Shown here: positions 11,865 to 23,354 of the stretch, piece after piece
Layout of the letters: each line of letters begins with the position of its first letter
Position numbering within the stretch: position 1 is the first letter of the stretch
Source of the DNA: Adiantum capillus-veneris
Taxonomy: Eukaryota; Streptophyta; Polypodiopsida; Polypodiales; Pteridaceae
Direction of reading: 5' to 3'
Length of the DNA: 64,000 nucleotides
NCBI GenBank assembly: GCA_014529385.2
Contig: CM043966.1
Span: 106,653,587 to 106,717,586 of the forward strand
Notes under the pieces: model-generated
Databases searched by the model: none
What the model saw: the letters and a program-made list of their open reading frames with translations, nothing else
Told to the model about the DNA's origin: nothing
Position numbers and translations under genes: made by a program

Positions 11865-12109
11865 GTGTAGGTCGGAATATTCTTGAGGGTAATTTCCTCA
11901 ATAGTTGACTTGTATGCCACCTTTTGTTCCAGTGTTGATACTAGAATTCCCTGTCCTCCTAACTTTTTCTTCATTCTGGATTCATGGGTTTCATTCAAAA
12001 AATTGATGGTGTTAGCACTACAAGGTTGGGCTTCTTGGTTATTTGAAGATTTGGAAAACAGCAACAGTAGTTGATTGCATGTTTTGACCATTGATGACTA
12101 ATATGAATG
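11865..12109 (-). other. Short unassigned segment with an open frame
   Basis: Between N1 and C1, the minus strand is open for about 75 codons (to 12091) and continues into the N1 LTR. The sequence contains FLNETHESRMKKKLGGQ and STIEEITLKNIPTYT. It could be a remnant of the DNA into which N1 and C1 inserted. I do not recognise it. Confidence 0.3.
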
Positions 12110-12722
12110 TGTCAACATCAAAATTTGACCACTTGTTCTATGATAGTCAAGTCAATGTATATTCTAGCACTATGTAAGTACTATGAGCTAATACTTCAAG
12201 TACTTATACTACTTTAAGGTAGTACTTATAGTATTTGTTCTAATTGTAGTAGAAATGAGAGTAGTTGTGTTTACAAATGAATTAATTGAATGATATAATC
12301 ACACACGCTAAAAGAGAATAAGTACACAAGCTGGTTTGATTAGAAACTATTAGTTCTATTACTAATGCTACAATCACATGAAGTGTAGGAGGAGGCTGAT
12401 TTGGGATACGCTAATCAATGGGAGAGTCAACTCAATTCCCAATAATAAGGTACTAAAACAAGACTCTAATGTAGCCCTTAGACCTCTATGATTATGCTCT
12501 TTCTTTCACACATGAGCAGGTATTACATAACTCTTTATATAGAGTTCCATATGTAGGTTGCTAGTAGGTACCACTATAGAAAAACAGCACTATAGGGCAT
12601 GTTTGTAGAGACCGTAATGTAAGGTGGTTACATCATATACCCATGATATTTGATATGCTCGATAACATTATAACTTACAACTTATTTTTTGGAAGCTCCT
12701 CCAAATTTGTCCTAGATTGAGA
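12110..12722 (-). repeat. 3' LTR of C1
   Basis: Matches the split right LTR. Shared blocks include gtaagtactatgagctaata and gggagagtcaactcaa, the Ctttatatagag TATA-like block, and ggaagctcctccaaat. Several percent divergence indicates an old insertion. The left end is taken at TGTCAACATC, opposite TGTTAAAAGTATC of the other copy. Confidence 0.7.
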
Positions 12723-12879
12723 GAAGTTAGCTATGCAAAGCTGCTTGCTGAGTAGGTGATCGAGCTCCAATTTTCTTGCATTTTCTCCGACCACTCATAG
12801 CATGAATGATTGATTCATGAATAAGGGGGATCAATTAAGGTTATTGTGACTTAAAATGCTGATTCTAAACTAAAATTAA

Positions 12880-13080
12880 GTATATGCAACCTATCCTAAG
12901 TATGCATGTGATATTGACTCTTCAACATGCCCAGTGCAAGTATATCATTATCCTTGGCAACATGACTTCACAACTCACATTAGTTGCTCCTCTATACTCG
13001 CTTCGGTTGATGAAAGAGCAATCATGGGCTACTTCTTGCTTGACCAACTGATCAAGCCACTTCCAAGTGAGCAACAATAA
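12880..13080 (-). pseudogene. C1 RNase H, C-terminal fragment
   Basis: On the minus strand the codons read SLGSGLISWSSKK, a stop, PMIALSSTEA, then after a one-base shift EYRGATNVSCEV. This is the conserved end of the copia RNase H domain. The upstream half of the domain (ending RRSTSG) lies at about 17782. Insertion M1 separates the two halves. Confidence 0.85.
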
Positions 13081-13089
13081 CACGAAGTA

Positions 13090-13146
13090 GACAAGTTGTA
13101 TCAAGCACCGAGGGAAATTTCCAGAGCAAACAGAAAACCGAGCAAA
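13090..13146 (+). repeat. Left terminal inverted repeat of M1
   Basis: Read inward: CAAGCACCGAGGGAAATTTC, then AGAGCAAACAGAAAACCGAG. It aligns with the right end read inward, CAAACTTCGAGCGAAAC, then TTTTCGAGCAATCAAAAAAC. About three quarters of positions match over about 48 bp, with small gaps. Confidence 0.7.
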
Positions 13147-13640
13147 GCTATCACGTGAGTTACTCATTCAAATAAATAAATAAGTAAATTTTAAAAAAAG
13201 AATATAAACATAGAGAGATAGAGAGATTTTTTTGAACCCAAAGAATAAAGGCCGGCACCATTGCTAGTAAAAGCTATTATTTGGAAACTTAGGAATGCTT
13301 CATGTGGCAACTTCCCATGTTTTGAGGGTACATCACCATTATACAACTTTAGTCATTGTTATAGATAACATCAATTGTTCTATGGATATCAATAAGTACA
13401 AGGCATATTGGCAACTGTTCAATGCATGCTACAAGCAAGAATTTTACCAAATCAGATAGCATGGGCTTGTGCATTTATTCTCCCAACATTTTCTCTCTTA
13501 AGCCACCTCTCTTTCTCTCTTAAGGCACCTCTCTTTCTCTCTCTCTCTCATTTCTCTCTAGTGTAGCAGTCTCACCGAATAGATACAAGAACTCTCTTGT
13601 AAAATTTTCCTATGACATTAAAACTTTTCTCCTCCTCCTC

Positions 13641-13642
<2 letters not shown>

Positions 13643-13700
<58 letters not shown>
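13643..13700. repeat. (CT)n microsatellite
   Basis: Uninterrupted CT run preceded by CTC triplets, inside M1. Similar shorter runs lie at about 15766-15792, 15941-15971 and, as GA, at about 16531-16557 in the same element. Confidence 0.95.
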
Positions 13701-13703
<3 letters not shown>

Positions 13704-13767
13704 ACCCAAAAGTAAGTGACATCGTTATGATTCAAAAAATTAAATTCAGAAAAGCACTAGGTGCGTG

Positions 13768-14022
13768 TTCCACATCCAAAACACAACTTTGAAAATCACA
13801 AACATCCAGCCTTTTGATAGACATAGGTGATACCACACTTACCTCGTAGTAGAGGTGATCGTGATGATTGGCATAAAAGTTCTAGCTCTTAGGAGCTCAT
13901 TCCGCATCCAGAACATGACTTTGAAAGTCACAAACATCCAACCTTCTGATAGACATAGGTGAGACCACACTTGCCTCGAAGTAGAGGCGATTGTGATGAT
14001 TGGCATAAAAGTTATAGCTCCA
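13768..14022. repeat. 132-bp tandem duplication in the eS31 3' end
   Basis: Two copies start at 13768 (ttccacatcc) and 13900 (ttccgcatcc) with a period of 132 bp and roughly 90% identity by eye. Each contains, on the minus strand, the end of the eS31 zinc-ribbon ([11 protein letters not shown] in one, [11 protein letters not shown] in the other), then GCL and a TGA stop. Confidence 0.85.
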
Positions 14023-14400
14023 CATTCTACAGTTGGTGGGCACTCCTTCCGAAGTCGTTCCACCTTTTTGAATTCATCCACCTTGTGGAATTGGAGCACG
14101 GCAAGCTTCACCCTTTTCTTCTTGTGCTTGAGCTTTCTGAGCTTGATGTTAGTTTTTTTCTTTATCTTCTTGGGTACAAGGTGGAGGGTGGGCTCTTTCC
14201 GAATATTTTAATCAGCTAATGTGTGTCCATCTTCAAGCTACTACCCATAGAAAATGAGACGATACTGATCGGGAGCCTCTCGAGGTCTTGCCAACCATTA
14301 AGTGACCATCTGTTGTTTTTCTTTTTTCTAAGATTGGATTTTGTCCACGTATTTGGCTCAATCTTTATTATATTCATTTCTTCAACAGATTCCTTCAAAT
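13768..14400 (-). pseudogene. Ubiquitin-eS31 (RPS27a) fusion pseudogene inside M1
   Basis: Minus strand, in the order of the eukaryotic ubiquitin-eS31 fusion. About 14340-14310 is a weak match to the ubiquitin strand around EVEP. About 14270-14215 reads DQYRLIF, two stops, LEDG and TLAD. About 14205-14165 reads [11 protein letters not shown]. The Gly-Gly cleavage region is deleted, and KKIKKKTN follows directly. At 14115-14030 is the eS31 body, [12 protein letters not shown] and RLRKECPP with CG. Then comes [11 protein letters not shown] ending at a TGA (13928-13930), and a second copy of this last part ending at 13796-13798. In the host, ubiquitin is cleaved off and eS31 joins the small ribosomal subunit. 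Stops, deletion and frameshifts make this copy non-functional. Confidence 0.85.
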
Positions 14401-14422
14401 CCCATCTTGTTATTGTTCCCTT

Positions 14423-15266
14423 ATAAAAGGAGCAGAGTCGGATTCGACCACAAAACCCGAGCGTGCATCACCTTCAAAGAGCACATGTAACCAGTGAAGC
14501 TAACCACTGACGTTGCCGACAATTGTGATTTATTACATTAAGAAAAAAACCCCATGGCTCCAGAAAAACGTGCTCCCACCATGGCTCCCGGCCTCCGCCG
14601 GTCGCCATGTGGTCGCTCGTTATTTCAGGGAATGGTCACTGCACGACCATTCCCTACTCCATAGCTACCTTGAGAATCATGGCAGACAGTGTGCAGCATT
14701 CAGCGAACATCGCACACCGCTTGCTATTTTCTCCTATGTCAGCATCACCAAAGATTCTTGATTCTTTTCTTTTTGGAATTGTGTTCGACATACTTTACTA
14801 CCGATCATCTTTCAATTTTTTAAATTCGTAGGGAGATTTCTCTCTCCTCCAGGCCCTGATAAGGTTTTGCTTTGTTAGTAAAAAGCCAGCAAAAAGGCCG
14901 CAAAGGCCCCTCCCTTCACAGATTTCAAAAGCATAGAGATCATCCTTGACTAGAATTCCAATGCGCTAAACCAACCATATAGGACCTGCTCGTTGCCAAG
15001 GGCCTCACTTTACAAAAACCATTATTTGCACCTCCCAACGTTCCTTCTCCCTCTTCTCCAAAACCTCCCAGCGCCTGCATCGCATCATTGCCAACCTCGA
15101 CCTCGAGCACAAAACTTTGCATAGATTGGCCTTGCGTCCTCTGCTTTGTAGCCCGAATAGCTTGCACACCCCCGCAATGGGCATCATGAGAGATTCACCA
15201 GTTGTAGCCCCCTACTACGACAGACAAAAAAACAATCAATAGATAAAGTCTCACTTAGTCCAATTT
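14423..15266. other. M1 interior with a short perfect hairpin and unclear coding
   Basis: Contains a TATA-like cttataaaagg near 14430. A perfect 10-bp stem GGGAATGGTC (14628-14637) / GACCATTCCC (14645-14654) has a 7-base loop. A minus-strand open stretch of 15188-14940 could be a further, unrecognised captured exon of the neighbouring protease fragment. I could not confirm that. Confidence 0.35.
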
Positions 15267-15570
15267 TCACACAAGCTTAGATAGATTATCATAGAGAATT
15301 CCTAGAAGATTGCAAAGAAGCCACTGCAAATTGGAAGACACGGATAACGGAAAGGGTTGCGGGTTGAAGACGGGTTGGTCAACCGTCAAGTTCTCAAAGC
15401 ACGGGTGGCAGGGATAGCATTGGAGCCACGTGAGGTTACCTGGGGTTTCCACTTTCATGAAAAAGAAGCCTCGGGTGATGCCCACAATGGGCCGCATGTA
15501 GTAGTTCACATTACCGAGCCCTTAATTGGGTACTGTCATCGGCCTTCGACCTGGAGCCCCGCCTAATTAA
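15267..15570 (-). pseudogene. Captured fragment of a nepenthesin-like aspartic protease
   Basis: The minus strand reads NYYMRPIVGITRGFFFMKVE, then TPGNLTWLQCYPCHPCFEN and PVFNPQPFPLS. This matches the N-terminal catalytic segment of plant pepsin-family (A1) proteases of the nepenthesin/CND41 type. There a YF-R-GIGTP strand is followed by the catalytic DTGS, then the WLQC-PC-C cysteine cluster and -FDP. Here the catalytic DTG has become ETP, so no active enzyme could result. Only about 80 residues are recognisable. It lies inside M1 and is best explained as a captured host exon. Confidence 0.7.
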
Positions 15571-15936
15571 ATGGTTGATCATCTGATCTTGCATGTCCCA
15601 ACACCAACATTGCAGCGGTGTTGCATGATGAACGTGAGCACGGTGCTGATGTTGCTTGAAAACTCAACTTGCATCTGATCTGCTATGCCTGTGCTGCTAA
15701 AATTAGAGCGATGACCACCATGATTAGAACTCTAAGGAGCTTGCCACAAAAGAAGAACGCTCTCTCTTCTCTCTCTCTCTCTCTCTCTCTCTCAAACTTA
15801 AGTGACTAATTTGTTGAAAACATATGTGCATTCATCTTTCTCTCTCTTTGAAAGAGTTCGTGCCGACGCGGACTGTTTCGGAGAGATTTCTTTAAGAGAA
15901 AATCTTGTGTTGATAGCCGCGACTCCCACATAACTG

Positions 15937-15973
<37 letters not shown>

Positions 15974-16529
15974 GCGAGAAAACTCTCCAAGAGTTCGCAC
16001 CGGCACGCGCTCTTTCAAATAGTATTTTTTTAGAAAAATAGAAAAATACCCCTCTAATTTGTGGAAACTCCTTTAAAAAACCCTCAAATTTCAAAGTTTT
16101 CCATAAAACTCTTGTATTTATTTTGGTTAGATTCTTCAAGATGTTTTAATCTTTATTCTTTTTTGACAATTGATATCTATTTTTGTGCTTAGCATATAAT
16201 TTGTCACAAAATGACCTCGCAGAAAAAAAAGGTGGTTATGTTTAAAATTAATGAACCAACTCAAATTCTAGTTTTAACATCTTGTATGATAAGCAATTAT
16301 CCTTCTTACGAAAAGCTACTAACTTTTCAATTTTTGGAGAACTTTACTCTCACAACCAAGGGTATTTTGGGAATTTTGGAAAATTTGAAGAACATTTTGG
16401 GAATTTATGACAAAATATTGGGAGTATTCTAGAAATTTTTGAAATTTGAAGGGTATTTTGGTAATTTTCTCTTTTTTTAAGAGGGAAAACATTGTGTTGA
16501 CACGTGCGTGCACACACACACGCATAGGA

Positions 16530-16560
<31 letters not shown>

Positions 16561-17715
16561 AGACCTCTCGATGGAGATGCTCCTATTATTGTATCACACT
16601 AATGTGGTGCTAAGAGCAATGACAAGTGTTTTGTTGTAAAGATTTATGAAGTGTGTGCCAACCTGGTATGGTGTTGAGAGTGATATTATTATGCGATAAT
16701 GTTTTGTTGTAAAGTGTTATGCATTGTGTGCCAATTTTTTGGAGACGTTTCAAAAAGAAGCACATTATATAAAGCTATGAGAAGCCTGATTGGCTAGTTA
16801 TGTAATGAATTAAAGATTGAAAGTCGTAGTATAGTGAGATGCTCCAATGCTTGAAATAATGCCGAGTGGTTGCATGCACGCCAATGTTCGAAAAAAAAAA
16901 TTAGACCAACCAAGTAATCAAGATCTTCCTCCTATGTGGTAAGAGAGATGGAGGACATGACCCTAGTCATCAATGCTTTGATCATCCTTATAAGGTGCTT
17001 ACCAATTCCTTGCCCGACCTAGTGGGTTGCCACCTCTCAAAAGGACTTTTTGTTGTTTATTTAAAGTCTCAACATGGTCATAATACTGCTAGCAGGCTTG
17101 AAGAGCTTTAGAATCATTTGGTTTTGGCAATCAATCCCATCGTCTCAAACTGGCATAATGCAGCTAGTTTTAGCAGCCACCAACAAGGTAGTCGCCGCCT
17201 CATAAAGTAGTGATAGCACATATGAACACTGAGAAAGTTGGATGTAAGTACCGTGTGGGATGCTTAGGTGGATGCAATCAAGCTTGTTTGTTGTGCAGAT
17301 TCTATAGGATAGAGCACCACATAACACGGGTGGGAGCATTGGGCAAAGCCAAGAAGAGACAAGGCATGGAGGTGTTGTTGTAGCTCAAGATAAGTAAAGA
17401 AACAAGGGACTACTTGCTAATAGTATTTTAAAAAAAGAAGTGTCACTCTCCCTATAAGCACTTGCCATAATAATGTGCTCTAAGAACACCCCCCCCCCCC
17501 CCCCCCCCCCGCGCCCCACCCCGACACTTGCACAAGCATCTACCATGGCCTAAGTATCTATGACCAATTGTGCTTGATAGGACTAAGCATAACCTTCCAA
17601 AAATCAAGTAGTTAGATTGTTGGGGAATTCTATAGGTGTTTAAGGACAATGATAGATAAATAATTTATTGATGCTACCTATTTTTTCTTATGATTCAAAT
17701 TCAACAGGCTTCTTG
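15571..17715. other. M1 interior, no gene recognised
   Basis: Simple repeats (CT and GA runs) and repeated motifs. Around 16026-16140 (plus) and 16360-16450 (minus) there is loosely inverted similarity containing CCCTCAAATTTCAAA, perhaps a small nested inverted-repeat element. Around 16621-16745 a unit starting with tttgttgtaaag and ending with gtgtgccaa is repeated directly. No reading frame resembles a transposase. Confidence 0.5.
17489..17510. repeat. Poly-C tract of 22 bases
   Basis: Uninterrupted C run followed by gcgccccacccc inside M1. Such runs are prone to length error in sequencing. Confidence 0.9.
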
Positions 17716-17772
17716 CTAGGTATTGCTCGGTTTTTTGATTGCTCGAAAAGTTTCGCTCGAAGTTTGAAATTC
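17716..17772 (-). repeat. Right terminal inverted repeat of M1
   Basis: The partner of 13090-13146. Its last base is followed by CCCGAAGTG (17773-17781), the presumed target duplication, and then by the C1 RNase H codons. Confidence 0.7.
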
Positions 17773-17781
17773 CCCGAAGTG

Positions 17782-20700
17782 GACCTTCTATCTTCAATGT
17801 TTTTGGACCAATATTCATATGTGTAAGCAAGTAGCTTCAAAGGATAGTTAGGTTCATAAAAGAGACCTCGATAGACCCTGCCTTTGATGTACCAAAGAAT
17901 CCTTTGGTTGCCATCTAAGGTGATTCATGTGGCATCTCTAAATAGGCTTACAATACTCATGGCATATGACATTTGTGATCTTGTGATTGTAAGATAAATG
18001 ATACTTCAAACCGTCTTTCTATACATATGAGAATCAACCTGTTTAGATCTATCATCCTTGACAAGCTTCACAAAGGTGTGTGGGTTGGTTTGCAAATTTC
18101 CATATTGAACCTCTTCAAAATGTTTCTCGCATACTTCCTTTGAGAAAGTATAATCCTCTTGGGACTCCAATTAATTTCAATACCAAGAAAGTAATGAAGT
18201 TATCCAACGTCCATCGCATACTCCCTTCGCAAGAGAGCCTTGATCTCCTTAATGAGTGCTTGATTGCTTCTAGTAATAATGAGATCATTCACATAAAGTA
18301 CAAGAAGGATGATATCCTCTCCTTCATGCTTGATATAGAGAGTAGGATCTACAGTGCTACTATGGAATCCAAGAGTAACAAGAAACTTGTGAATTTTCAT
18401 GTACCAAGCTCTTGAAGCTTGCTTGATACCATACAAAGCCTTGGTGAGTTGACAAACTTTGCGTGGGTACTTTGTACTCACATAACCTTGGGGCTAAAAC
18501 AAGTAGAAAAATTCATCCATGTATCCATTAAGAAAAGCATTATTGACATCCATTTGTAAAAGTATCCATCCAAATGATAAGGCTAAAGCAATGACTAGCC
18601 TTACCATTATCATCTTTGCAACCTGGTCGAAGGTTTCATTGTAGTCTTCTCCATAGTGTTGCGTAAATCTTTTGGCAACTAGCCTTACCTTATGCTTGTC
18701 AATGGATCCATCAAAACTCAACTTTGTTTTGTAGATCCACTTGCATTTGATAGCTTCCTTTCCTTTTATCAAATCCAATAGCTTCCATTGTTGTCTTCAT
18801 GAGGTCATTGTACTCCTCGTCCATGGCTAGAATCTACTCCTTCGTGTGTTGTTCTTCATGTGGGAATTGTACTCCTCATCCATGGCTAAAATCCACTCCT
18901 TCTTTGTGGATGCTTCCTCATAGCTTTGGGGCTCCTCAATGTGTGAGACTTTAGCCATAAATGGTGAGTATTGGTCTACAAAATCTGATGTATAAGCAAG
19001 CCTTGAAGTGGGTTTCTTACCCTTTGTAAATCTCCTTAGCTTTGGTGTTGAATCTTCTTCATGTATGTGTCTACCCATGCTTGTTGTAGGACTATTGAAT
19101 GTGTCACCTTCTTGAGCACTCTCATGGCTTATGGTAGACTCCATGGTTGATTCTTCACGATGAGAGGTTGCCTACTCACCTTCACTTGAGACTTCTTGAT
19201 AGCTTGATGCAGTATCTTTGAATTACATGCCACATTCTCATGAAAGTTAACATCTCTAGAAATATAGAGCTTCTTTGTATCATGGTTTACCAAACTATAT
19301 CCTTTAGAATTTAGGTCATAACTTATGAATACACACATCTCTGACTTGACATCAAGCTTCCTTCTCTTCTCTTCTAAAGTATCCATGTAAGAAATGCATC
19401 CAAAAAGTTCAAATTGGAGGGCATTGGGCTTGATACCTGAGTATGCCCTCTTGGGAGTAAACTTTGTGAGAGCTTTGGTAGGACTCCTATTCAAGAGATA
19501 AACTGAGGTGTTGATTGTTTCACCCCAAAATTTTGGAAGGTTACCTTCTTTCTTACTTCTGAGAGCATAGCTCAGGCATGCTCTATAATAGCTCTATTCT
19601 TTCTCTCAGCCAAGCATATGTGTATTGCCTTTGAATCCCATGTTGCCAGAAAAATTCTTCAAACTCCTCGGACTTGAACTCCTCCCCTTGATTTGATTTG
19701 AGGGTTTTGATAAACCTTTTACATTCCTTCTTTCCCATAGCTTTGAATTTCTTGAAATAAGAGAAAACATCAGATTTTTTATTCAAGAAGTAAATACAAA
19801 CCTTTCTTGACATGTCATCCATAAATTTCAAGAAGTAGTGACCTCCTCCAAGCGATGTTTTTTGACTTGGTCCCCAAACATTTGAGTGTATGAGTTACGG
19901 GGGCTGCCTTTCTCCATAAGTGCTCTTATTGAATCTAGTTCTTTTTTGCTGCTTTCTAATTAACTTGACAAGATGGACATGGATGTTGCTCTTTGTTGAC
20001 TTGCAAATCGAGTAGACGTTCTACAAATCTTTCCTTCTTCAAATGCTTGATTCTTTGAAGGTTGATGTGACCTAGTCTCTTATGCCAAAGAACAAGAGAG
20101 CTAGATGAAGAATGAGAGTTGAAATTAACATGATGAGTAGCATTCAATTTTAGCTTGTAATGCCTTCCATTCCTCTCGACATGAACAATGACCTTACCTT
20201 GGCCATTCTCTACATAACCACGTTGCTTGTTAAACTTCACTTCATAACCTTTCTCTACAATTTGACATACTGAAATTATATTTTTGGTTATACTTAGAAC
20301 AGGAAGAACATATATCATGTCTTTCACTTTACCTCTTGACATATCCACTGAGATAGTAACCTTTCCTTGAATGGCATGATGGGAATCATCACACATGAGG
20401 ATTGAACCTCTCCTTCAAAATGTTACACTAATTTGAACCAATCATGATGATGAGTCATGTGGTTGGATGCTCTTAAGTCAACATACCACTCATCTTCCAA
20501 TTCTTCTTGGAGATGAGCCATATAAGTAGACAAGAAAGCTTCCTCATGTTGATTTGAACTTGAAGATGCATAATCAAATACCTCATTATTTTCTGCTCCA
20601 TTTGTGATTATGGTCTTCCATTGGTTTGATTCCTCCTACAATCCCTTCACCAATGTCAGGGTAGTCCACAATTATAGAAATAACTATTCTTCTTCCATTG

Positions 20701-21040
20701 CCTCTTCCTCTTGGTCCTTGATAGTTGCCTCCTCTTCTCTCAAAGTGCTGATTTGTTTGATCTGTCGATGTGATGAAGCCATAAAACTTGAGTTGTTATT
20801 GTGGTGGATACCTCTTCCATTTCTCTCACTACCTCTAGCATTGAATCTTTCTTCTCGATGCATCACAAGGCCTGATTGTTGATTTCTTGAAATTAAGTTG
20901 TGTTCAGCAAATCTATCCTCTTCTTGGAGTAGAAGTGAGATGAGATCCTCCAATGATGGGAATTTCTCTCTTGCTATAAGAGAAATGACAAAGTGCTTGT
21001 ACTCTGTCTTGATTCCTTTGAGGATAGCTTGAATCATATC
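17782..21040 (-). pseudogene. C1 gag-integrase-reverse transcriptase remnant
   Basis: Minus strand, in order. 21037-20684 is a gag part with SLEDLISLLLQEEDR. Near 20660 is a damaged zinc knuckle YNCGLP with two stops. At 20396-19956 is the pre-integrase zinc domain, WHKRLGHINL and CPSC. At 19831-19583 is part of the integrase core. At 19494-19129 is the integrase C-terminal part with GCISY and ISYDLNSKGY. At 18778-18494 is reverse transcriptase, KCKWIYKTKLSFDGSIDKHK and QMDVNNAFLNG. At 18481-18200 are LTKALYGIKQASRAWY and the catalytic-type YVNDL (usually YVDD). Down to 17782 follow LHYFLGIEI, SQMSYAMSI and RRSTSG of RNase H. Many stops and shifts; dead. Confidence 0.85.
18807..18910. repeat. 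59-bp direct duplication in C1 reverse transcriptase
   Basis: attgtactcctcgtccatgg at 18807 recurs as attgtactcctcatccatgg at 18866, with continuing similarity downstream. The 59-bp unit is not a multiple of three, so it shifts the frame near the start of the reverse transcriptase. Confidence 0.8.
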
Positions 21041-21450
21041 TTCATCCTTGACTTCTTATCCAATGGCTGCAAGATCATCTTGAATGATCCTAATCTTAAG
21101 CAATTACTCATTCACAATTTCACTTGAGTATTTAGTAGCCTCATTCATCTTTGCGCTCAAATGCATGACCTTAATTGATAATTTTACCTTCAAATCTTCT
21201 CGTTGATGTAGCACTCCTTGTGTATCCAACCAAAGCATCCTCGACATTGATGTTGATAAGACTTGAGCTTGAAGTTCTCATCTATCCCAATCATTCCTTT
21301 GATCTCCATGGGTTGGTCTTTGTTCTTCACTCATCACAATTTTCCAAATACTCTTGACCATCAAGAGCATTTGCATCACGATCTTCCAAATGTTCTTGAT
21401 CATCCTAGACTCTCAACCCAATAGCTTAAGCTCTATTATCAGTCCAATAA

Positions 21451-21468
21451 CCTTGTGCATTGATACCA
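21451..21468 (-). promoter_or_regulatory. Primer-binding site of C1 (initiator tRNA-Met type)
   Basis: Minus-strand TGGTATCAATGCACAAGG directly follows the LTR end ...TTAACA. The first eight bases equal the complement of the initiator tRNA-Met 3' end used by most plant copia elements. Confidence 0.85.
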
Positions 21469-23354
21469 TGTTAAAAGTATCAAACGCAAGATCATATACT
21501 AGATTCACCTCTCAAGGTACATTCTAGCATTGTGTAAGTACTATGAGCTAATAGTTAAAGTACTATGAGGTAGTACTTATAATACTTGTGCTAATTGCAA
21601 CAAAAATGAGAGTAATTGGTCTCACAAATTAAGTAACTGAATGATATTGATAGCCGTTTTTTCGGCTCTCTGTAATTGCCATAGTGAGTTATCTCACCCT
21701 ATCAAATCACTCAAACACTGTGGTTACCCTCACCCTTTCACTGTATATAGGTGCGTGTGAGTTAGGGGACTTTTCCCATATCTCCTTACTGAAATAAAAA
21801 ACCCTCAATTAGCTAGTCATTGGGCTAGTTGAGCCAAAAAATATAAAAAATATAAGTATATTATGGCCCATGCGTATGTAAATATTTCTTTGTATATAGG
21901 GCCTAAATAAAAGATGTTTTCATAATTATTTTGGTATTTATTTAAATATTTCTACCTAGGTGTGTGTTATTTATGCTCTGTACATTGCCTCACCATTACC
22001 ACAATTTTTCTTACCATTTTTCATACTCTTTATTTCATATAGAAATATTTTCATGTAAGCTTCTCTTATATTTGGTGTAACTCCAGCCCAACAAAAATCC
22101 AAAAAAACCAGTTTTATTTATGTGTATATTTTTTCACTATTGTGATTTTTCCCTTCCTACATCTATTTTGTTTTTTTTCTAAAAAATTAGAACACCAAAA
22201 ATATTTATCTTTTTATGGTAGCCTCATAATGTGAGAGATTTCTTTTCACCCCTTTATATTTTTTCCACTTATATTAGTTATATTGACATGTACATATTTT
22301 TTAGACCCCTCAATATTTGATTTTCTTAGTTGTACTATTCACTTATATCATGATCTCAACAATATCTTCAATTATAGACCTACCAAATAAGGTCAAGGGT
22401 AGGTGGCATGCATACATGCACTATGGAGGGCTCACTCTTGGAGGTATTCAAAAGAATCATCCAAAGAAGGACCCCACGAGGACCTTGTGCAGTGGAAAAA
22501 AACGGTCGGTTTTGTTGAATTTTTAAATTTCACTTGCTCTCCGAATTTGAAAAGGTGATACAAACAAAAGTTGTAGCTCGTGGGCTGAACTTTTGCCTCA
22601 AATTTTTTCATATTTTTTTGAGCTAGGAGCTGTGAGCTATGATTTTATTAGTGGACCCTAGTTTTCCCATGCTATGCAGCCACTCTCTCTCTTCCACTTT
22701 ATCATTTTCCTCTTTCACACACACTTCTCCACTCATCATCCCCACCTCTCTCACCACTCCTCTCTGCACCCTACTCACCTTCTCCTCAACCTTGAAGAAT
22801 AAGAGAAACCATGGTGAACTCATACCTCCCACACACAATTCCATTCCAAAATTGACCACCTAGTCTCATTTTTCCTCCTCCAAATTACCCATATCTATCA
22901 AAAAAACCAAAAAATTCAGCCTCTTCTCTTAAAAGACAGCATCATGGTGGTTGATTACTCAGCTTCAATTACCTTGTCTCTCAAGGAAGGTCAAGAGTGG
23001 AGAAAAAATGTACCGTCAAAGCTAGTGGACCGTCAACAAGCGTCAAAATTGGCCCTACTCAAGACACTTGGAGCATCAACCTTGTAAGAAATCCACCTTT
23101 TCTTACCTCTTAAGAGTTTTTCTTCCTTATTTGTATCCTACATGGATACTCCCATTGTAAATATCCAATTCCATTTGTAAATTAATACTAACTCTACTAA
23201 CACTAACCCACTATGAAAAGTCCTATCACCTCCATTTCTCTCCTCTCTCTTTCCCCACCAATTTCTTGATAATTCCAAGCAAAAGAAATTAGATAAATTG
23301 CTGAAAATCTAACCCAACCATGGTTAGAGGAGTAACCCTACCCTTCAAAATTGC

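Larger units (their letters stand above)
13090..17772. mobile_element. Mutator-like DNA transposon M1 carrying host gene fragments
   Basis: The insertion splits the copia RNase H codons of C1 exactly between RRSTSG and YCCSLGSG. The flanks form an imperfect 9-bp target duplication (CACGAAGTA at 13081-13089, CCCGAAGTG at 17773-17781; 7 of 9 match). The ends are inverted repeats of about 50 bp sharing AAAACCGAGCAA and CGAGNGAAANTTT. A 9-bp duplication with long terminal inverted repeats is typical of Mutator-like elements. No transposase-like frame was seen, so it is non-autonomous. It contains ubiquitin-eS31 and aspartic-protease sequences, as in Pack-MULEs. Confidence 0.7.

Noticed and set aside
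7580-11872. Target-site duplication for N1
   Set aside because: Flanks acgt and gtgt do not match convincingly at 4 or 5 bp, so none is claimed.
14423-14831. TATA-like box at 14430 and downstream plus-strand frames as a gene in M1
   Set aside because: The frames resemble nothing known, no second exon or conserved start was seen, and the region lies in a decayed transposon.
17489-17510. Poly-C run as a functional i-motif or promoter element
   Set aside because: No supporting context; a homopolymer of this length may be a sequencing or assembly artefact.
18200-18415. Plus-strand frame opposite the C1 reverse transcriptase
   Set aside because: The antisense of clear copia motifs (YGIKQASRAWY); no independent evidence.
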